From the NCBI GenBank assembly GCA_964425225.1, contig CAYRMD010000106.1:1-14589 (forward strand): DNA of 14,589 nt. The letters are read 5' to 3'. Origin of the DNA: BPJU01 sp964425225. GTDB taxonomy: Bacteria > Planctomycetota > Planctomycetia > Pirellulales > Pirellulaceae. The position numbers were made by a program, and so were the translations under genes. A model generated the notes under the pieces. It did not search any database, was not told the origin of the DNA, and was given only the letters and a program-made list of their open reading frames with translations. Shown one piece after another: positions 6,533 to 14,588 of this stretch (position 1 is its first letter; every line of letters begins with the position of its first letter).

Positions 6533-7498
6533 ATGGTCGACAGGCGGAAGTCTGGCTTATGTCGTCGAGCGAAGTTCGGGGCATCCGCGTTTTTTCTCGC
6601 GGTATTCCTGTCGGTGACGCTCCCTGCGCGGGACCTTTATGTGAACAACGTTACCGGAGATGACCGCAACGACGGCTTAGCTGAAACGGCCGTAAGTCCG
6701 GGTCGGGGTCCTTTCCGTAGCATACGTCGAGCCCTCGAGGCGGCACGAAACGGAGACCACATCCACGTGGCGGCTACTGGCCAGCCCTACCGTGAAAGCC
6801 TTACCGTGCAGGCTGGTCGACACAGTGGGATACCGAATCGCCCGTTTATTCTTGAGGGTAACGGGGCGGTTCTTGACGGCAGTGAGCCTGTGCCGCCAGA
6901 TGCGTGGGAGGGTGTTGGCCCGTCATTATTCCGCTTTCCTTGTCAAACAAAAACAACGCACGTGTTGTTCTTGGATGGTATTCCTGCGACGCGACGCCGG
7001 GTTCCCCGTGGAAGTGGTGTCCCGGTCGATCTGGAACCGCTTCAGTGGTGTTTGGTTGACGGTTTTGTTTATTTTCGCACCGAACCTGGCAAGCTGCCGT
7101 GGAGTTACAACTTATCGCACACGGTGTTACCGGTGGGATTGACGTTGTATGAGGTTCGTCATCTGATCGTGCGAGATTTTGTCATCCAAGGTTTTGCTCT
7201 GGATGGCGTAAATGCCCATGACGGTGCCCATGGCGTTCAATTTGTAGGTTTAACGTGTCGAGGTAATGGAAGGTCGGGGATCTCGATCGGTGGTGCATCC
7301 CGAGTCGTAATCGAAGCGTGTTTAGTCGGTGACAATGGCCAGGCACAGTTGCGCACGGAAGGGGTTAGCCACACACGATTAGTCAATTGCGACATCGTCG
7401 ATCATCCCGCTGCTCCCGCCATCGATCAGCAGGGTGGTGAAATAATACATGAGATGCGAATGGTGCGGGCCGTGTCGGCCGAATCGGTTGCCCGATAA
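6533..7498 (+). CDS. Secreted right-handed beta-helix repeat protein
   Basis: The protein has 321 residues. A basic N-terminus (RRK, RR) and a hydrophobic run at 15-30 form a signal peptide with likely cleavage after LPA (residue 32). The mature part opens with DLYVNNVTGDDRNDG (34-48), the DUF1565-like start common in secreted beta-helix proteins, then GPFRSIRRALEAARNGDHIHVA (59-80). The rest is a series of short beta-rich turns: HLIVRDFVIQGFALDGVNAHD at 210-230, GVQFVGLTCRGNGRSGISIGG at 234-254 and RVVIEACLVGDNG at 257-269. This pattern fits a parallel beta-helix of the pectate-lyase fold. The family holds polysaccharide lyases, hydrolases and binding proteins, and I see no residue set that decides among them. 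It ends soon after a GG at 301-302, which appears to be a near-natural end rather than a truncation. The ATG at 6533 has only a weak GAGG 4 nt upstream. It stands alone, convergent with the next gene. Confidence 0.78.
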   Translation: MVDRRKSGLCRRAKFGASAFFLAVFLSVTLPARDLYVNNVTGDDRNDGLAETAVSPGRGPFRSIRRALEAARNGDHIHVAATGQPYRESLTVQAGRHSGIPNRPFILEGNGAVLDGSEPVPPDAWEGVGPSLFRFPCQTKTTHVLFLDGIPATRRRVPRGSGVPVDLEPLQWCLVDGFVYFRTEPGKLPWSYNLSHTVLPVGLTLYEVRHLIVRDFVIQGFALDGVNAHDGAHGVQFVGLTCRGNGRSGISIGGASRVVIEACLVGDNGQAQLRTEGVSHTRLVNCDIVDHPAAPAIDQQGGEIIHEMRMVRAVSAESVAR

Positions 7499-7530
7499 AA
7501 CGAATCCCGGGCCAAACTGATCTTCGTTTT
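7497..7530 (+). terminator. Possible terminator at end of beta-helix gene
   Basis: AAAACGAA (7497-7504), overlapping the stop codon, is perfectly complementary to TTCGTTTT (7523-7530), with an 18-nt loop that contains CCCGGG. The T-run closes the stem rather than following a GC-rich stem, so this is a weak intrinsic terminator candidate. Confidence 0.35.
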
Positions 7531-7705
7531 GACCCATGTTGAGAAGTGCCACTACGGCGCGATGTTGCATACCCTAATCCGAGCTGAAAACTACTGGCGA
7601 GAGCATACGCCAAGTGAAGTGTTTTATGGCTACGTTACATCTTTCCGGGAAATGCCAACATGCCATTGCACAAAGAGGCGTCCTCGTTCTTCCTCCTGTT
7701 TCCTT

Positions 7706-7719
7706 TGCGCCTCTGCGGT
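7706..7719 (-). repeat. Lone arm of ACGCAAAGGCGCA repeat family
   Basis: Read on the minus strand this is ACCGCAGAGGCGCA, matching 12 of 14 bases of the unit found twice at 5887-5923. It lies in the 266-nt gap between two convergent genes; apart from this arm and the two hairpins, that gap shows nothing coding. Confidence 0.45.
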
Positions 7720-7722
7720 AAA

Positions 7723-7740
7723 GCTTTCCCATCCGGAAGC
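7723..7740 (-). terminator. Possible terminator of Tat-signal gene
   Basis: On the minus strand GCTTCC (from 7740) pairs with GGAAAGC (to 7723), with one bulged A and a short GGATG loop, and is followed by TTTA. It lies about 25 nt beyond the stop of the minus-strand gene. The stem is short and the T-run brief. Confidence 0.3.
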
Positions 7741-7764
7741 CGAGCTCAACCCGCCTGTGTGACG

Positions 7765-9087
7765 TTAACTTTGCCAGAATTGCGATTCGCGAGGCGCCTG
7801 ATATTGGATGTCCAAGTGGGGCGTTTGCAGCCATCTACCAGGTGAGCCCAACCCGCGCACGCCTGCCTCGACCAAACCCGTGGTCAATAGCGTACGTTCG
7901 ATCGGATAGGGCGGCTGGCCGGTAAGGATCATCTGTTCGACTTTCGACATGAGAGCAGCCGAGTAAACCACATTGGGGTTAGGGGGCAGATAAAAAAGAG
8001 TAGAGAGTGTTTGGTCGCGGTCGGCCAAGATTGCTGCAAACGTGAAATCTGCCACCAGCCCATTCATAAGAGCCATCGTGGCACGCAGGCCGTCTCGATA
8101 TTCGATCCGATAGACGACCGGATCTTTGACCCACTGGCGAATCTGGTCCGGGGTGGGGAATCGATGACTGAAAGTTTCCGGTTGGGCAAGGGTCTGGCTG
8201 CGGCACAAGCAAGCCTGAAACAAGCGCGGGTCCCAGCCGCCGGCTTCCCACGAGCCGGCTTCCATCGCTTTCCAGACCATATCCCCGCGCAGGGCTTGTA
8301 CGGCACGCACACCGGTTTCCCCTCCCCGACGTCGCTCGACCATGCATTGGATCGTTTCCAAGGCATGAAAATCGTAGCTATCTACACCTCCAAACGCCAC
8401 GCACAAGGCTTCGCGAACTTCCGCGCCGTACGGCATATCGATGCTGGGCATGCGCCAGGTAACCGGCAAAGAGGAGCCGGCCAGAAAAGGAAACGCGAGT
8501 TCTCGCGCGGTTTGAACCATTTGTTTAGCATAGTCCCAATTCCACGAGAGGTGTTTGTCGTTGAACACCGGAACACTGCCACCGTCTTGCCGAAAAACGT
8601 TCACCACGTGCTGAAAGAACTCGTATCGAGGGTAGAGCGTTTGACCAAGTTCGTTTTTAGGATAACGGCCATGTTCACCGATGATGAGTACAGCGTCGAC
8701 TGCCAAACGCTTGGTGCCCTGGCGTAGAGTTTCGGCGATGGTCGGGTAAATCGTGAAGCCGAATTCGTCTGCACGCTGGCGGCTAAGATCGTCATCCGGA
8801 AACTGATCGACGTATGCTGACACGACACGTATCGACGGACGGTGCCATCGACCCTCAATCGGATAACCATGCAAGAACCGCTCTGCCATGTGCCAAGCGT
8901 GGGAATGGTATCGCCACTCGGTCGTGATGACCGCCAGCCGTTTCGGTTCCTCCCCTGCCCAACACGAATTCTTGGCAAACCTAGCGAGTAGCGCGGCACC
9001 TCCTGCGCAAAGAAACAAGCGCCGCGTCATACCAGCGGCATGACCTGGGATGGTTTGCACTGGCGGCGATAATGTGGAGCTTCGCAT
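7765..9087 (-). CDS. Tat-signal conserved protein, function unknown
   Basis: The protein has 440 residues. TRRLFLCAGGAALLARFA at 21-38 is a Tat-type signal (twin arginines, then a hydrophobic run), preceded by a long n-region. AGGAG (9097-9101) lies 9 nt before the ATG at 9087, which favours this start over the ATG of residue 20. The mature part begins with a beta strand, RLAVITTEWRYHSHAWHMAERFL (50-72), as in Rossmann folds. It continues with DAVLIIGEHGRYPKNELGQ (131-149), VPVFNDKHLSWNW (172-184), FPFLAGSSLPVTWR (199-212), and HALETIQCMVERRRGGETGV (241-260). I recognise this as a family recurring in planctomycetes without an assigned reaction. The fold order, with a helix-rich end (PYPIERTLLTTGLVEAGVR), recalls Gfo/Idh/MocA proteins, but no glycine-rich nucleotide-binding loop is visible. 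Tat export implies folding, perhaps with a cofactor, before secretion. It is divergent from the sulfatase genes. Confidence 0.75.
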   Translation of the reverse strand: MRSSTLSPPVQTIPGHAAGMTRRLFLCAGGAALLARFAKNSCWAGEEPKRLAVITTEWRYHSHAWHMAERFLHGYPIEGRWHRPSIRVVSAYVDQFPDDDLSRQRADEFGFTIYPTIAETLRQGTKRLAVDAVLIIGEHGRYPKNELGQTLYPRYEFFQHVVNVFRQDGGSVPVFNDKHLSWNWDYAKQMVQTARELAFPFLAGSSLPVTWRMPSIDMPYGAEVREALCVAFGGVDSYDFHALETIQCMVERRRGGETGVRAVQALRGDMVWKAMEAGSWEAGGWDPRLFQACLCRSQTLAQPETFSHRFPTPDQIRQWVKDPVVYRIEYRDGLRATMALMNGLVADFTFAAILADRDQTLSTLFYLPPNPNVVYSAALMSKVEQMILTGQPPYPIERTLLTTGLVEAGVRGLGSPGRWLQTPHLDIQYQAPRESQFWQS

Positions 9088-9348
9088 CGGATCGATCTCC
9101 TGACAAAGACGCGCATGTTGGTAGACCGGCTAAGGACTGGGTATCCAAGCCGCGCCAGGGAGTTGACAATGCAGCACGACCGCGATTCGTTTGCCGAGCC
9201 GCTTGCTTGTTGCTTACAATCTTGCCATATTGGCTTCGTAGACGAAACATGCCAATTTGGTAAATCCCAGAGTACATCGGACCGCAAGGGGCAAAGCGGC
9301 CTTTGCTGTCCGCACTCGTCGGTCGAATCACCATGGCTAAGCGCGCGC

Positions 9349-9353
9349 AGGAG
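9349..9353 (+). promoter_or_regulatory. Shine-Dalgarno site setting a GTG start
   Basis: AGGAG lies 7 nt before the GTG at 9361. This puts the start 82 codons inside the longest open frame and directly before the signal peptide. An ATG at 9332 is out of frame. A small GCAAAG-CGGC-CTTTGC hairpin (9291-9306) lies upstream. Confidence 0.75.
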
Positions 9354-9360
9354 ACGCACC

Positions 9361-10905
9361 GTGAGTCGACAATGGCTGATTGCGGTTATCGTGGGGTGTT
9401 GGTTGGGGGTATGCGTCGCAGGGAGCGCTAAAGCCACACGACCAAATATTCTCTTCATATTCTGCGACGATTTAACGTGCCAGGCGCTAAGTTGTTACGG
9501 TGACGAAAGACATCTTTTAGAGACGCCGCACATCGATCGAATCGCTCGCGAGGGGATGCGGTTCGACAGATGCTTGGTCACCAATTCGATCTGTGGGCCC
9601 AGCCGCGCTGTTGTGCTGACCGGCAAATACTCGCACCGAAACGGATTCTACAACAACACGAACAGCCGTTTCGATGGTACTCAGGTCACGTTTCCCAAAC
9701 TGCTACAAGCTGCCGGATACACGACGGCTGTGATCGGCAAGTGGCATTTGGTGACAGACCCGACGGGCTTTGACTACTGGCATATCCTGCCCGGTCAAGG
9801 TGTGTACTATAACCCATCCATGATCGACAACGGTCGCCGAGTGCAACATCAAGGATATACGACCGATATTATCACCGACTTGTGCTTGGATTGGTTGAGA
9901 AAACGGGATCGGTCGAAGCCGTTTCTATTGATGTGTCACCACAAGGCGCCTCATCGCGAGTGGGCACCAGCATTGCGGCACCTGGGGTGGGATCAAGACC
10001 GACAGCACGCCGAACCTCCCACCTTGTTCGATGATTTCGCAGGGCGTAGTAAAGCAGTCCAAGATCACGATATGGGGCTGGATCGCACCTTTACGGATCG
10101 AGACGCGAAACTGGTCCCGCCTCCGGGGATGACGGCTGAGCAATTACAGATTTGGAACGCCTACTATCAACCGCGGAACGAAAAGTTCCTGGAAGACAAC
10201 TTGACGGGCAAAGAGCTGGTGCGGTGGCGCTATCAACGCTACATGCATGATTACCTGGGATGTGTTAAGGCCATCGACGAAAGTGTCGGACGCCTGCTCG
10301 AATATCTTGAAGCAGAAGGAATCGCCAAGGACACTCTGGTAATTCTATCGTCTGATCAAGGATTCTATCTCGGCGAGCATGGCTGGTTTGATAAGCGCTG
10401 GATATTTGAAGAGTCATTGCGAACGCCGCTCTTAGTCCGCTGGCCTGGAGTAATCCAGCCGGGAAGTGTGGACCGGCATATTGTTTCACTTTTGGACATT
10501 GCCGAAACCATTCTGGACGCTACGGGAATTGCGATACCGGAAGATATGCAAGGACGGAGCTTGCTGCCGTTGTTTCGAGGTGAGTCCCCTGCCGATTGGA
10601 GAAAAAGTTTTTACTACCACTATTATGAGTTCCCGGTTCCTCACCGGGTGCGACCGCATTATGGAGTCGTAACAGACCGATATAAGTTGATCCACTATTA
10701 TAAACCGGACGTAGACGACTGGGAGTTGTTGGATCGGCAGGTGGATCCGTTAGAAACAAAGAGTTTCTACAATGATCCGGCTTATGCCGAAGTAAGACGC
10801 GAATTACATGCCGAATTGGCACGCTTACGAAAAGAAGTCGGCGACACGGAACCGCCTCCGCGTAGCGCGTATGGAAATCGTCCTTTTCCCGGAGAACAAC
10901 GTTAG
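9361..10905 (+). CDS. Secreted formylglycine-type sulfatase (S1 family), first of three
   Basis: The protein has 514 residues and starts with GTG. Residues 1-25 are a signal peptide (hydrophobic core 5-20, cleavage after AKA). The alkaline-phosphatase-like sulfatase fold follows: metal ligands D36-D37 in FIFCDDL, catalytic C78 in CGPSR (78-82), which fits the C-x-P-x-R rule for conversion to formylglycine, K89 in TGKY, K127 and H129 in GKWH, H194 and H198 in HHKAPH, D332-Q333 in SSDQG, and K345 in FDKRW. The metal position after D332 is Q rather than the more usual N or H, which occurs in some S1 subfamilies. The DRYKLIHYY to ELLDRQVDP segment near the end is the usual C-terminal sulfatase subdomain (DUF4976-like). 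The FDKRWIFEESLRTPLLVRWPG stretch recalls N-acetylglucosamine-6-sulfatase-type S1 groups; the substrate is not assignable. It would hydrolyse sulfate esters outside the cytoplasm. No maturation enzyme is encoded here. Confidence 0.92.
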   Translation: MSRQWLIAVIVGCWLGVCVAGSAKATRPNILFIFCDDLTCQALSCYGDERHLLETPHIDRIAREGMRFDRCLVTNSICGPSRAVVLTGKYSHRNGFYNNTNSRFDGTQVTFPKLLQAAGYTTAVIGKWHLVTDPTGFDYWHILPGQGVYYNPSMIDNGRRVQHQGYTTDIITDLCLDWLRKRDRSKPFLLMCHHKAPHREWAPALRHLGWDQDRQHAEPPTLFDDFAGRSKAVQDHDMGLDRTFTDRDAKLVPPPGMTAEQLQIWNAYYQPRNEKFLEDNLTGKELVRWRYQRYMHDYLGCVKAIDESVGRLLEYLEAEGIAKDTLVILSSDQGFYLGEHGWFDKRWIFEESLRTPLLVRWPGVIQPGSVDRHIVSLLDIAETILDATGIAIPEDMQGRSLLPLFRGESPADWRKSFYYHYYEFPVPHRVRPHYGVVTDRYKLIHYYKPDVDDWELLDRQVDPLETKSFYNDPAYAEVRRELHAELARLRKEVGDTEPPPRSAYGNRPFPGEQR

Positions 10906-11062
10906 CACGCAGATTACGTGAGGCCATGTCGGAGAAACGTAAACTTCGTCATAGGGCCTGGCTATGGGTTGACGCCATACCAACGGAGTCCCCATCGGAA
11001 GACAATGTGTTTTCGGCAAGATGACCTCGTATGCCATGGTCGCTCGTGGGTTGAATAAATCA

Positions 11063-11067
11063 AGGAG
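11063..11067 (+). promoter_or_regulatory. Shine-Dalgarno site setting a GTG start
   Basis: AGGAG lies 7 nt before the GTG at 11075, the same site and spacing as for the first sulfatase. It favours this start over the in-frame ATGs at 11021 and 11036, which lack such a site. Confidence 0.7.
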
Positions 11068-11074
11068 CCGTACT

Positions 11075-12619
11075 GTGGTTGCTCGATGTCCAGCGCGATC
11101 GCCATATACCCTGCTGTCAATCGTTCTGCGATGGAGCGTGACCATCGTACTCGGGATGGCAATGGTTACGGGATTGGTTCGTGGTGTTGCTGCCCAAAGT
11201 CGTCTCAACGTTGTGCTCATGATTGCGGATGATCTTGGGTGGGGAGAACTCGGCTGTTACGGACAAGAAAAGATCCCTACACCGAATCTAGATCGCTTGG
11301 CTTCGCAGGGCATGCGGTTTACGCAGCATTATTCGGGAGCCCCCGTGTGCGCTCCATCGCGCTGCGTGTTGATGACTGGTAAACATCTAGGCCACGCCGA
11401 AATCCGGAGTAACCTACCTGCACGACGGTTACTCCCGCAGTTTGACGAAGGTCAATACCCACTTTCCGACCGTGCGTTCACCATTGCTGAGGTTTTCCGG
11501 CGGGCCGGATATGTGACCGGTGCTATGGGAAAGTGGGGATTAGGGCCAGTGGGAAGCACTGGAGATCCGAATCGACAGGGATTCGATCTGTTCTTCGGAT
11601 ACAACTGTCAATCCGTCGCTCATAGCTATTATCCGCCTCATTTGTGGCGGAACCGAGAGCGGATTCTCATTAACGATCGCCCAATACCGGGGCACCTAAA
11701 GCAATTAGAGGGTGATGTGAAGATGGAGGATTATGTAAGCAAAAATTATGCTCCAGATTTAATGGTAGAAGAGGCAATTCACTTCATGGAAACTAATTCC
11801 GACAAGCCATTTTTCTTATATCTGCCATTTATTGAACCTCACGTGGCTATGCATCCTCCTGTCGAGCGTGTGAATCGATTCCCAGCGGAATGGGATACGC
11901 AGGTGTATCGTGGTGAGTGCAACTATTTACCTCATCCGCGTCCCCGTGCGGCTTATGCAGCAATGATCAACGAGCTCGATGAATATGCGGGTCGCATCCT
12001 CCAAACTTTGGATCGATTAGGTTTAGCCGAGCGAACGCTAGTAATCTTCAGTAGCGATAACGGCACTACCTCGCCGCATGCTGGCAGTGACCATTTCCAT
12101 GTCGGCGGTGTGGACGCAGCTTTCTTCAAGAGTACAGCCGGCTTGCGCGGTTGGAAAGGGAGCGTCTACGAGGGAGGGATTCGTGTCCCCTGCATCGTGC
12201 GACTGCCGGCGAAAATCCCTGCCGGTACCGTAAGCGATACACCGAGCTACTTTGCGGACTGGTTCCCCACCTTGTGTGAAGCGGCCGGACTCAAGGCGCC
12301 TGAGGGTCTAGATGGCGATAGCCTATGGCCACTATTGACCGGCCAGAATACGTTCGTACGGCGCAAACCCATGGTATGGGTATTCCCCGAGTCCGGTGGG
12401 CAAGTGGCTGTCCGCATGGACGATTGGAAAGTAGTGCGGCGCAACCTGAAGGCACGCCAGCCCGGTCCGTGGGAGCTCTATAACCTTGCCCAAGATCCAG
12501 GAGAAACTACCAACCTTGCTGAGGCTCATCCGGAAATTATTCAAAAAGCAAAGGAAGTGCTACGCCAAGAAGCAGATGATAACCCTGTTTTTCCTCTGGA
12601 TTTACACCTTGATAGTTAA
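11075..12619 (+). CDS. Secreted formylglycine-type sulfatase (S1 family), second of three
   Basis: The protein has 514 residues and a GTG start. A basic N-terminus (VARCPAR) and a hydrophobic stretch at 11-34 form a long signal peptide, with cleavage probably after VAA (residue 40). Sulfatase landmarks are D52-D53 in MIADDLGWGELGCYG, catalytic C92 in CAPSR (92-96), TGKHLGHAEIRSN, GKWGLG, HVAMHPP, D328-N329 in SSDNG, and K361 in WKGSVYEGGIRVP. The last motif and the ADDLGWGELGCYG opening are typical of arylsulfatase / N-acetylgalactosamine-6-sulfatase-like S1 enzymes, a different subtype from the preceding gene. All core catalytic residues are present, so it should be active once its Cys is matured. 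It follows the first sulfatase after 169 nt, so cotranscription is possible but not compelled. The substrate is unknown. Confidence 0.93.
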   Translation: MVARCPARSPYTLLSIVLRWSVTIVLGMAMVTGLVRGVAAQSRLNVVLMIADDLGWGELGCYGQEKIPTPNLDRLASQGMRFTQHYSGAPVCAPSRCVLMTGKHLGHAEIRSNLPARRLLPQFDEGQYPLSDRAFTIAEVFRRAGYVTGAMGKWGLGPVGSTGDPNRQGFDLFFGYNCQSVAHSYYPPHLWRNRERILINDRPIPGHLKQLEGDVKMEDYVSKNYAPDLMVEEAIHFMETNSDKPFFLYLPFIEPHVAMHPPVERVNRFPAEWDTQVYRGECNYLPHPRPRAAYAAMINELDEYAGRILQTLDRLGLAERTLVIFSSDNGTTSPHAGSDHFHVGGVDAAFFKSTAGLRGWKGSVYEGGIRVPCIVRLPAKIPAGTVSDTPSYFADWFPTLCEAAGLKAPEGLDGDSLWPLLTGQNTFVRRKPMVWVFPESGGQVAVRMDDWKVVRRNLKARQPGPWELYNLAQDPGETTNLAEAHPEIIQKAKEVLRQEADDNPVFPLDLHLDS

Positions 12620-13005
12620 TGTGTGACATTGCACCTGGCGCGTTGTTGGGCTGTAGCGGTGGCTCAATAGATAGCAAAATGCGCGCGGTTCGACTATTAA
12701 CGGACAATGTAGAAGCGAGGCTATGACGCGGCTTCACAGAGTGCAAAAGTTGTCTCTTGTATAGTCTCGGGTAATGTTTTGCATGGCTCGTTATTCGAAG
12801 TGTGTAGTTTCATGTAGAATGCGAAACGGTTTGTGATCGTTCCCGAAATCTGTTACACAAAGCCTATATGGTGAGTGTTCCATTGCCTTTTATCGACGGA
12901 TGTGTAGACAACATGGTAGCAAGAATCATTGGGAAAGTGGCGCAACGATTTCGATCAATGCGAGCACGCTCGTACTGTGGTATTCGAACGAACTACCAAT
13001 ACCCG
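12620..13005. other. Gap between second and third sulfatase genes
   Basis: This 386-nt interval contains no gene I can support. The open frame of the third sulfatase runs back to an ATG at 12868, but the extra 46 residues precede any signal peptide. A weak TTGGGCT / GGCTCAA stem with GU pairs lies shortly after the second sulfatase stop. I see no clear promoter or terminator. Confidence 0.5.
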
Positions 13006-14541
13006 ATGGTCGCGCGTCAGACAATACCGCTCTGGCAACCGGCGGGCATTTTATGTGCTTTGATAATGTTCGCTGTGACCGGCTACATGGCATCGGCCGT
13101 AGCGGGTACCGACGAACTGACAGCCGCAAGGCCGAATGTTTTGATGATAGCGATTGATGATCAGAACGATTGGATTGGGCCATTGGGTGGGCATCCACTC
13201 GTCAAAACGCCACACTTGGATAGACTGGCGGCTCGCGGAGTGGTTTTTCTCAATGCGCACTGTCAGGCACCCCTTTGCAATCCGTCCCGAGCGAGTCTGA
13301 TGTTGGGGTTAAGGCCGAGCACCACGGGCATCTATGGCCTTGCACCCTGGTTCCGTACCGTACCTCAGTGGGAAACTCGTGTCACTCTGCCACAACATTT
13401 TCGGGCACACGGATATCGGACACTGACGACAGGTAAGGTATATCACGGCAGTGCGGGCGGACCGGAAGCTAGGCTCAAGGAGTTCGATGTTTGGGGGCCT
13501 GCTGGTGGGATCGGGGTTCGTCCGCCGCAGAAACTCATCCCTCCTACTCCGATGGGCAATCACCCACTTATGGACTGGGGTTGTTTTCCCCATCGCGACG
13601 AAGACAAAGGTGATTATCAGATTACTTCCTGGGCGATCGAACAACTTCGAAAACATGGCAAGGATCAGCCGTTTTTTCTGGCCGTAGGCTACTTCCTTCC
13701 TCATGTGCCCTGTTATGCCACCGAGAAGTGGTTTTCCCTGTATCCAGACGACGATTCGATTCTGCCGGCGGTATTAGAGAATGATCGCGATGATACGCCG
13801 CGATTCTCTTGGTATTTACATTGGCATCTGCCCGAACCACGATGGGATTGGGTGCAGCAACAAGACCAGTGGCGCAATCTGGTGCGATCCTATCTAGCGT
13901 GTACTAGTTTTGTCGATGCCCAAATCGGGCGTTTACTCGATGCGCTACATGAACTGGGGCTGGAACAGAACACGATCGTCGTGGTGTGGGGGGATCACGG
14001 TTGGCACCTTGGAGAGAAGGGAATTACAGGGAAAAACACCTTATGGGAGCGATCGACGCGGGTGCCGCTGATATGGGCAGGGCCAGGAATCACGCGCGGA
14101 GGGCGTTCAACGGTTCCCGCCGAACTTCTTGATATCTATCCGACGCTCGTTGAACTTTGCGGTCTTACGCCACGCGACGACCTTGAGGGGCACAGTTTGG
14201 TGCCGCAGTTGCGCAATCCCGCTGCGCCGCGTCCGTGGCCTGCCATCACCACTCACAATCAGGGGAATCACGCGGTTCGCTCAGCTCGCTGGCGTTATAT
14301 CCGGTATGCAGATGGAACCGAAGAGCTTTATGACATGCAGCAAGATCCCCACGAATGGCACAACTTGGCCAACGATCCCACGCTCGCCGAAATCCTGGCA
14401 GAACATCGACGTTGGTTGCCGCGCGTCGATGCTCCTCCGGTGCCGGGGAGCCAACACCGTATATTGACTTACGATCCGGCTACGGATGAGGCCGTATGGG
14501 AGGGGAAAACCGTTCGACGCTCAGACCCAATTCCCCATTAA
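13006..14541 (+). CDS. Secreted iduronate-2-sulfatase-like sulfatase (S1 family), third of three
   Basis: The protein has 511 residues from the chosen ATG. Landmarks are D51-D52 in MIAIDDQNDW, catalytic C91 in CNPSR (91-95), LGLRPSTTGIYG, TTGKVYHGS, GYFLPHVPC, D330-H331 in WGDHGWHLGEKG, and K343 in TGKNTLWERSTRVPLIW. The IDDQNDW opening and the DHGWHLGEKG-to-LWE motif are hallmarks of iduronate-2-sulfatase-like (S1_7-type) enzymes, a third subtype in this cluster. Substrates of bacterial members range beyond iduronate. The start is uncertain: ATGs at 12868, 12913 and 12958 are in frame and none has a Shine-Dalgarno site. I chose 13006 because it gives a normal signal peptide (hydrophobic core about 12-30, cleavage near AVA33) and a length close to its neighbours. 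Its TAA stop (14539-14541) falls inside the right terminal inverted repeat. Confidence 0.9.
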   Translation: MVARQTIPLWQPAGILCALIMFAVTGYMASAVAGTDELTAARPNVLMIAIDDQNDWIGPLGGHPLVKTPHLDRLAARGVVFLNAHCQAPLCNPSRASLMLGLRPSTTGIYGLAPWFRTVPQWETRVTLPQHFRAHGYRTLTTGKVYHGSAGGPEARLKEFDVWGPAGGIGVRPPQKLIPPTPMGNHPLMDWGCFPHRDEDKGDYQITSWAIEQLRKHGKDQPFFLAVGYFLPHVPCYATEKWFSLYPDDDSILPAVLENDRDDTPRFSWYLHWHLPEPRWDWVQQQDQWRNLVRSYLACTSFVDAQIGRLLDALHELGLEQNTIVVVWGDHGWHLGEKGITGKNTLWERSTRVPLIWAGPGITRGGRSTVPAELLDIYPTLVELCGLTPRDDLEGHSLVPQLRNPAAPRPWPAITTHNQGNHAVRSARWRYIRYADGTEELYDMQQDPHEWHNLANDPTLAEILAEHRRWLPRVDAPPVPGSQHRILTYDPATDEAVWEGKTVRRSDPIPH

Positions 14542-14588
14542 GGAACGTCTGATCAACTGGCGGTAAACGAGCGTATTGGCTCGATGGA
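14537..14588. repeat. Right copy of 52-bp terminal inverted repeat
   Basis: This is the exact reverse complement of bases 1-52. It starts two bases before the stop codon of the third sulfatase and leaves a single base (T, 14589) beyond it. Joining the two window ends would create a perfect 52-bp palindrome around one unpaired base. Confidence 0.95.

Noticed and set aside
9163..9191. TTGACA as a -35 box for the first sulfatase
   Set aside because: No acceptable -10 hexamer lies 16-18 nt downstream, so I do not call a promoter.
12868..13005. Longer start for the third sulfatase at the ATG at 12868
   Set aside because: It has no ribosome binding site and would put about 57 residues before the hydrophobic signal core. 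The true start remains uncertain.
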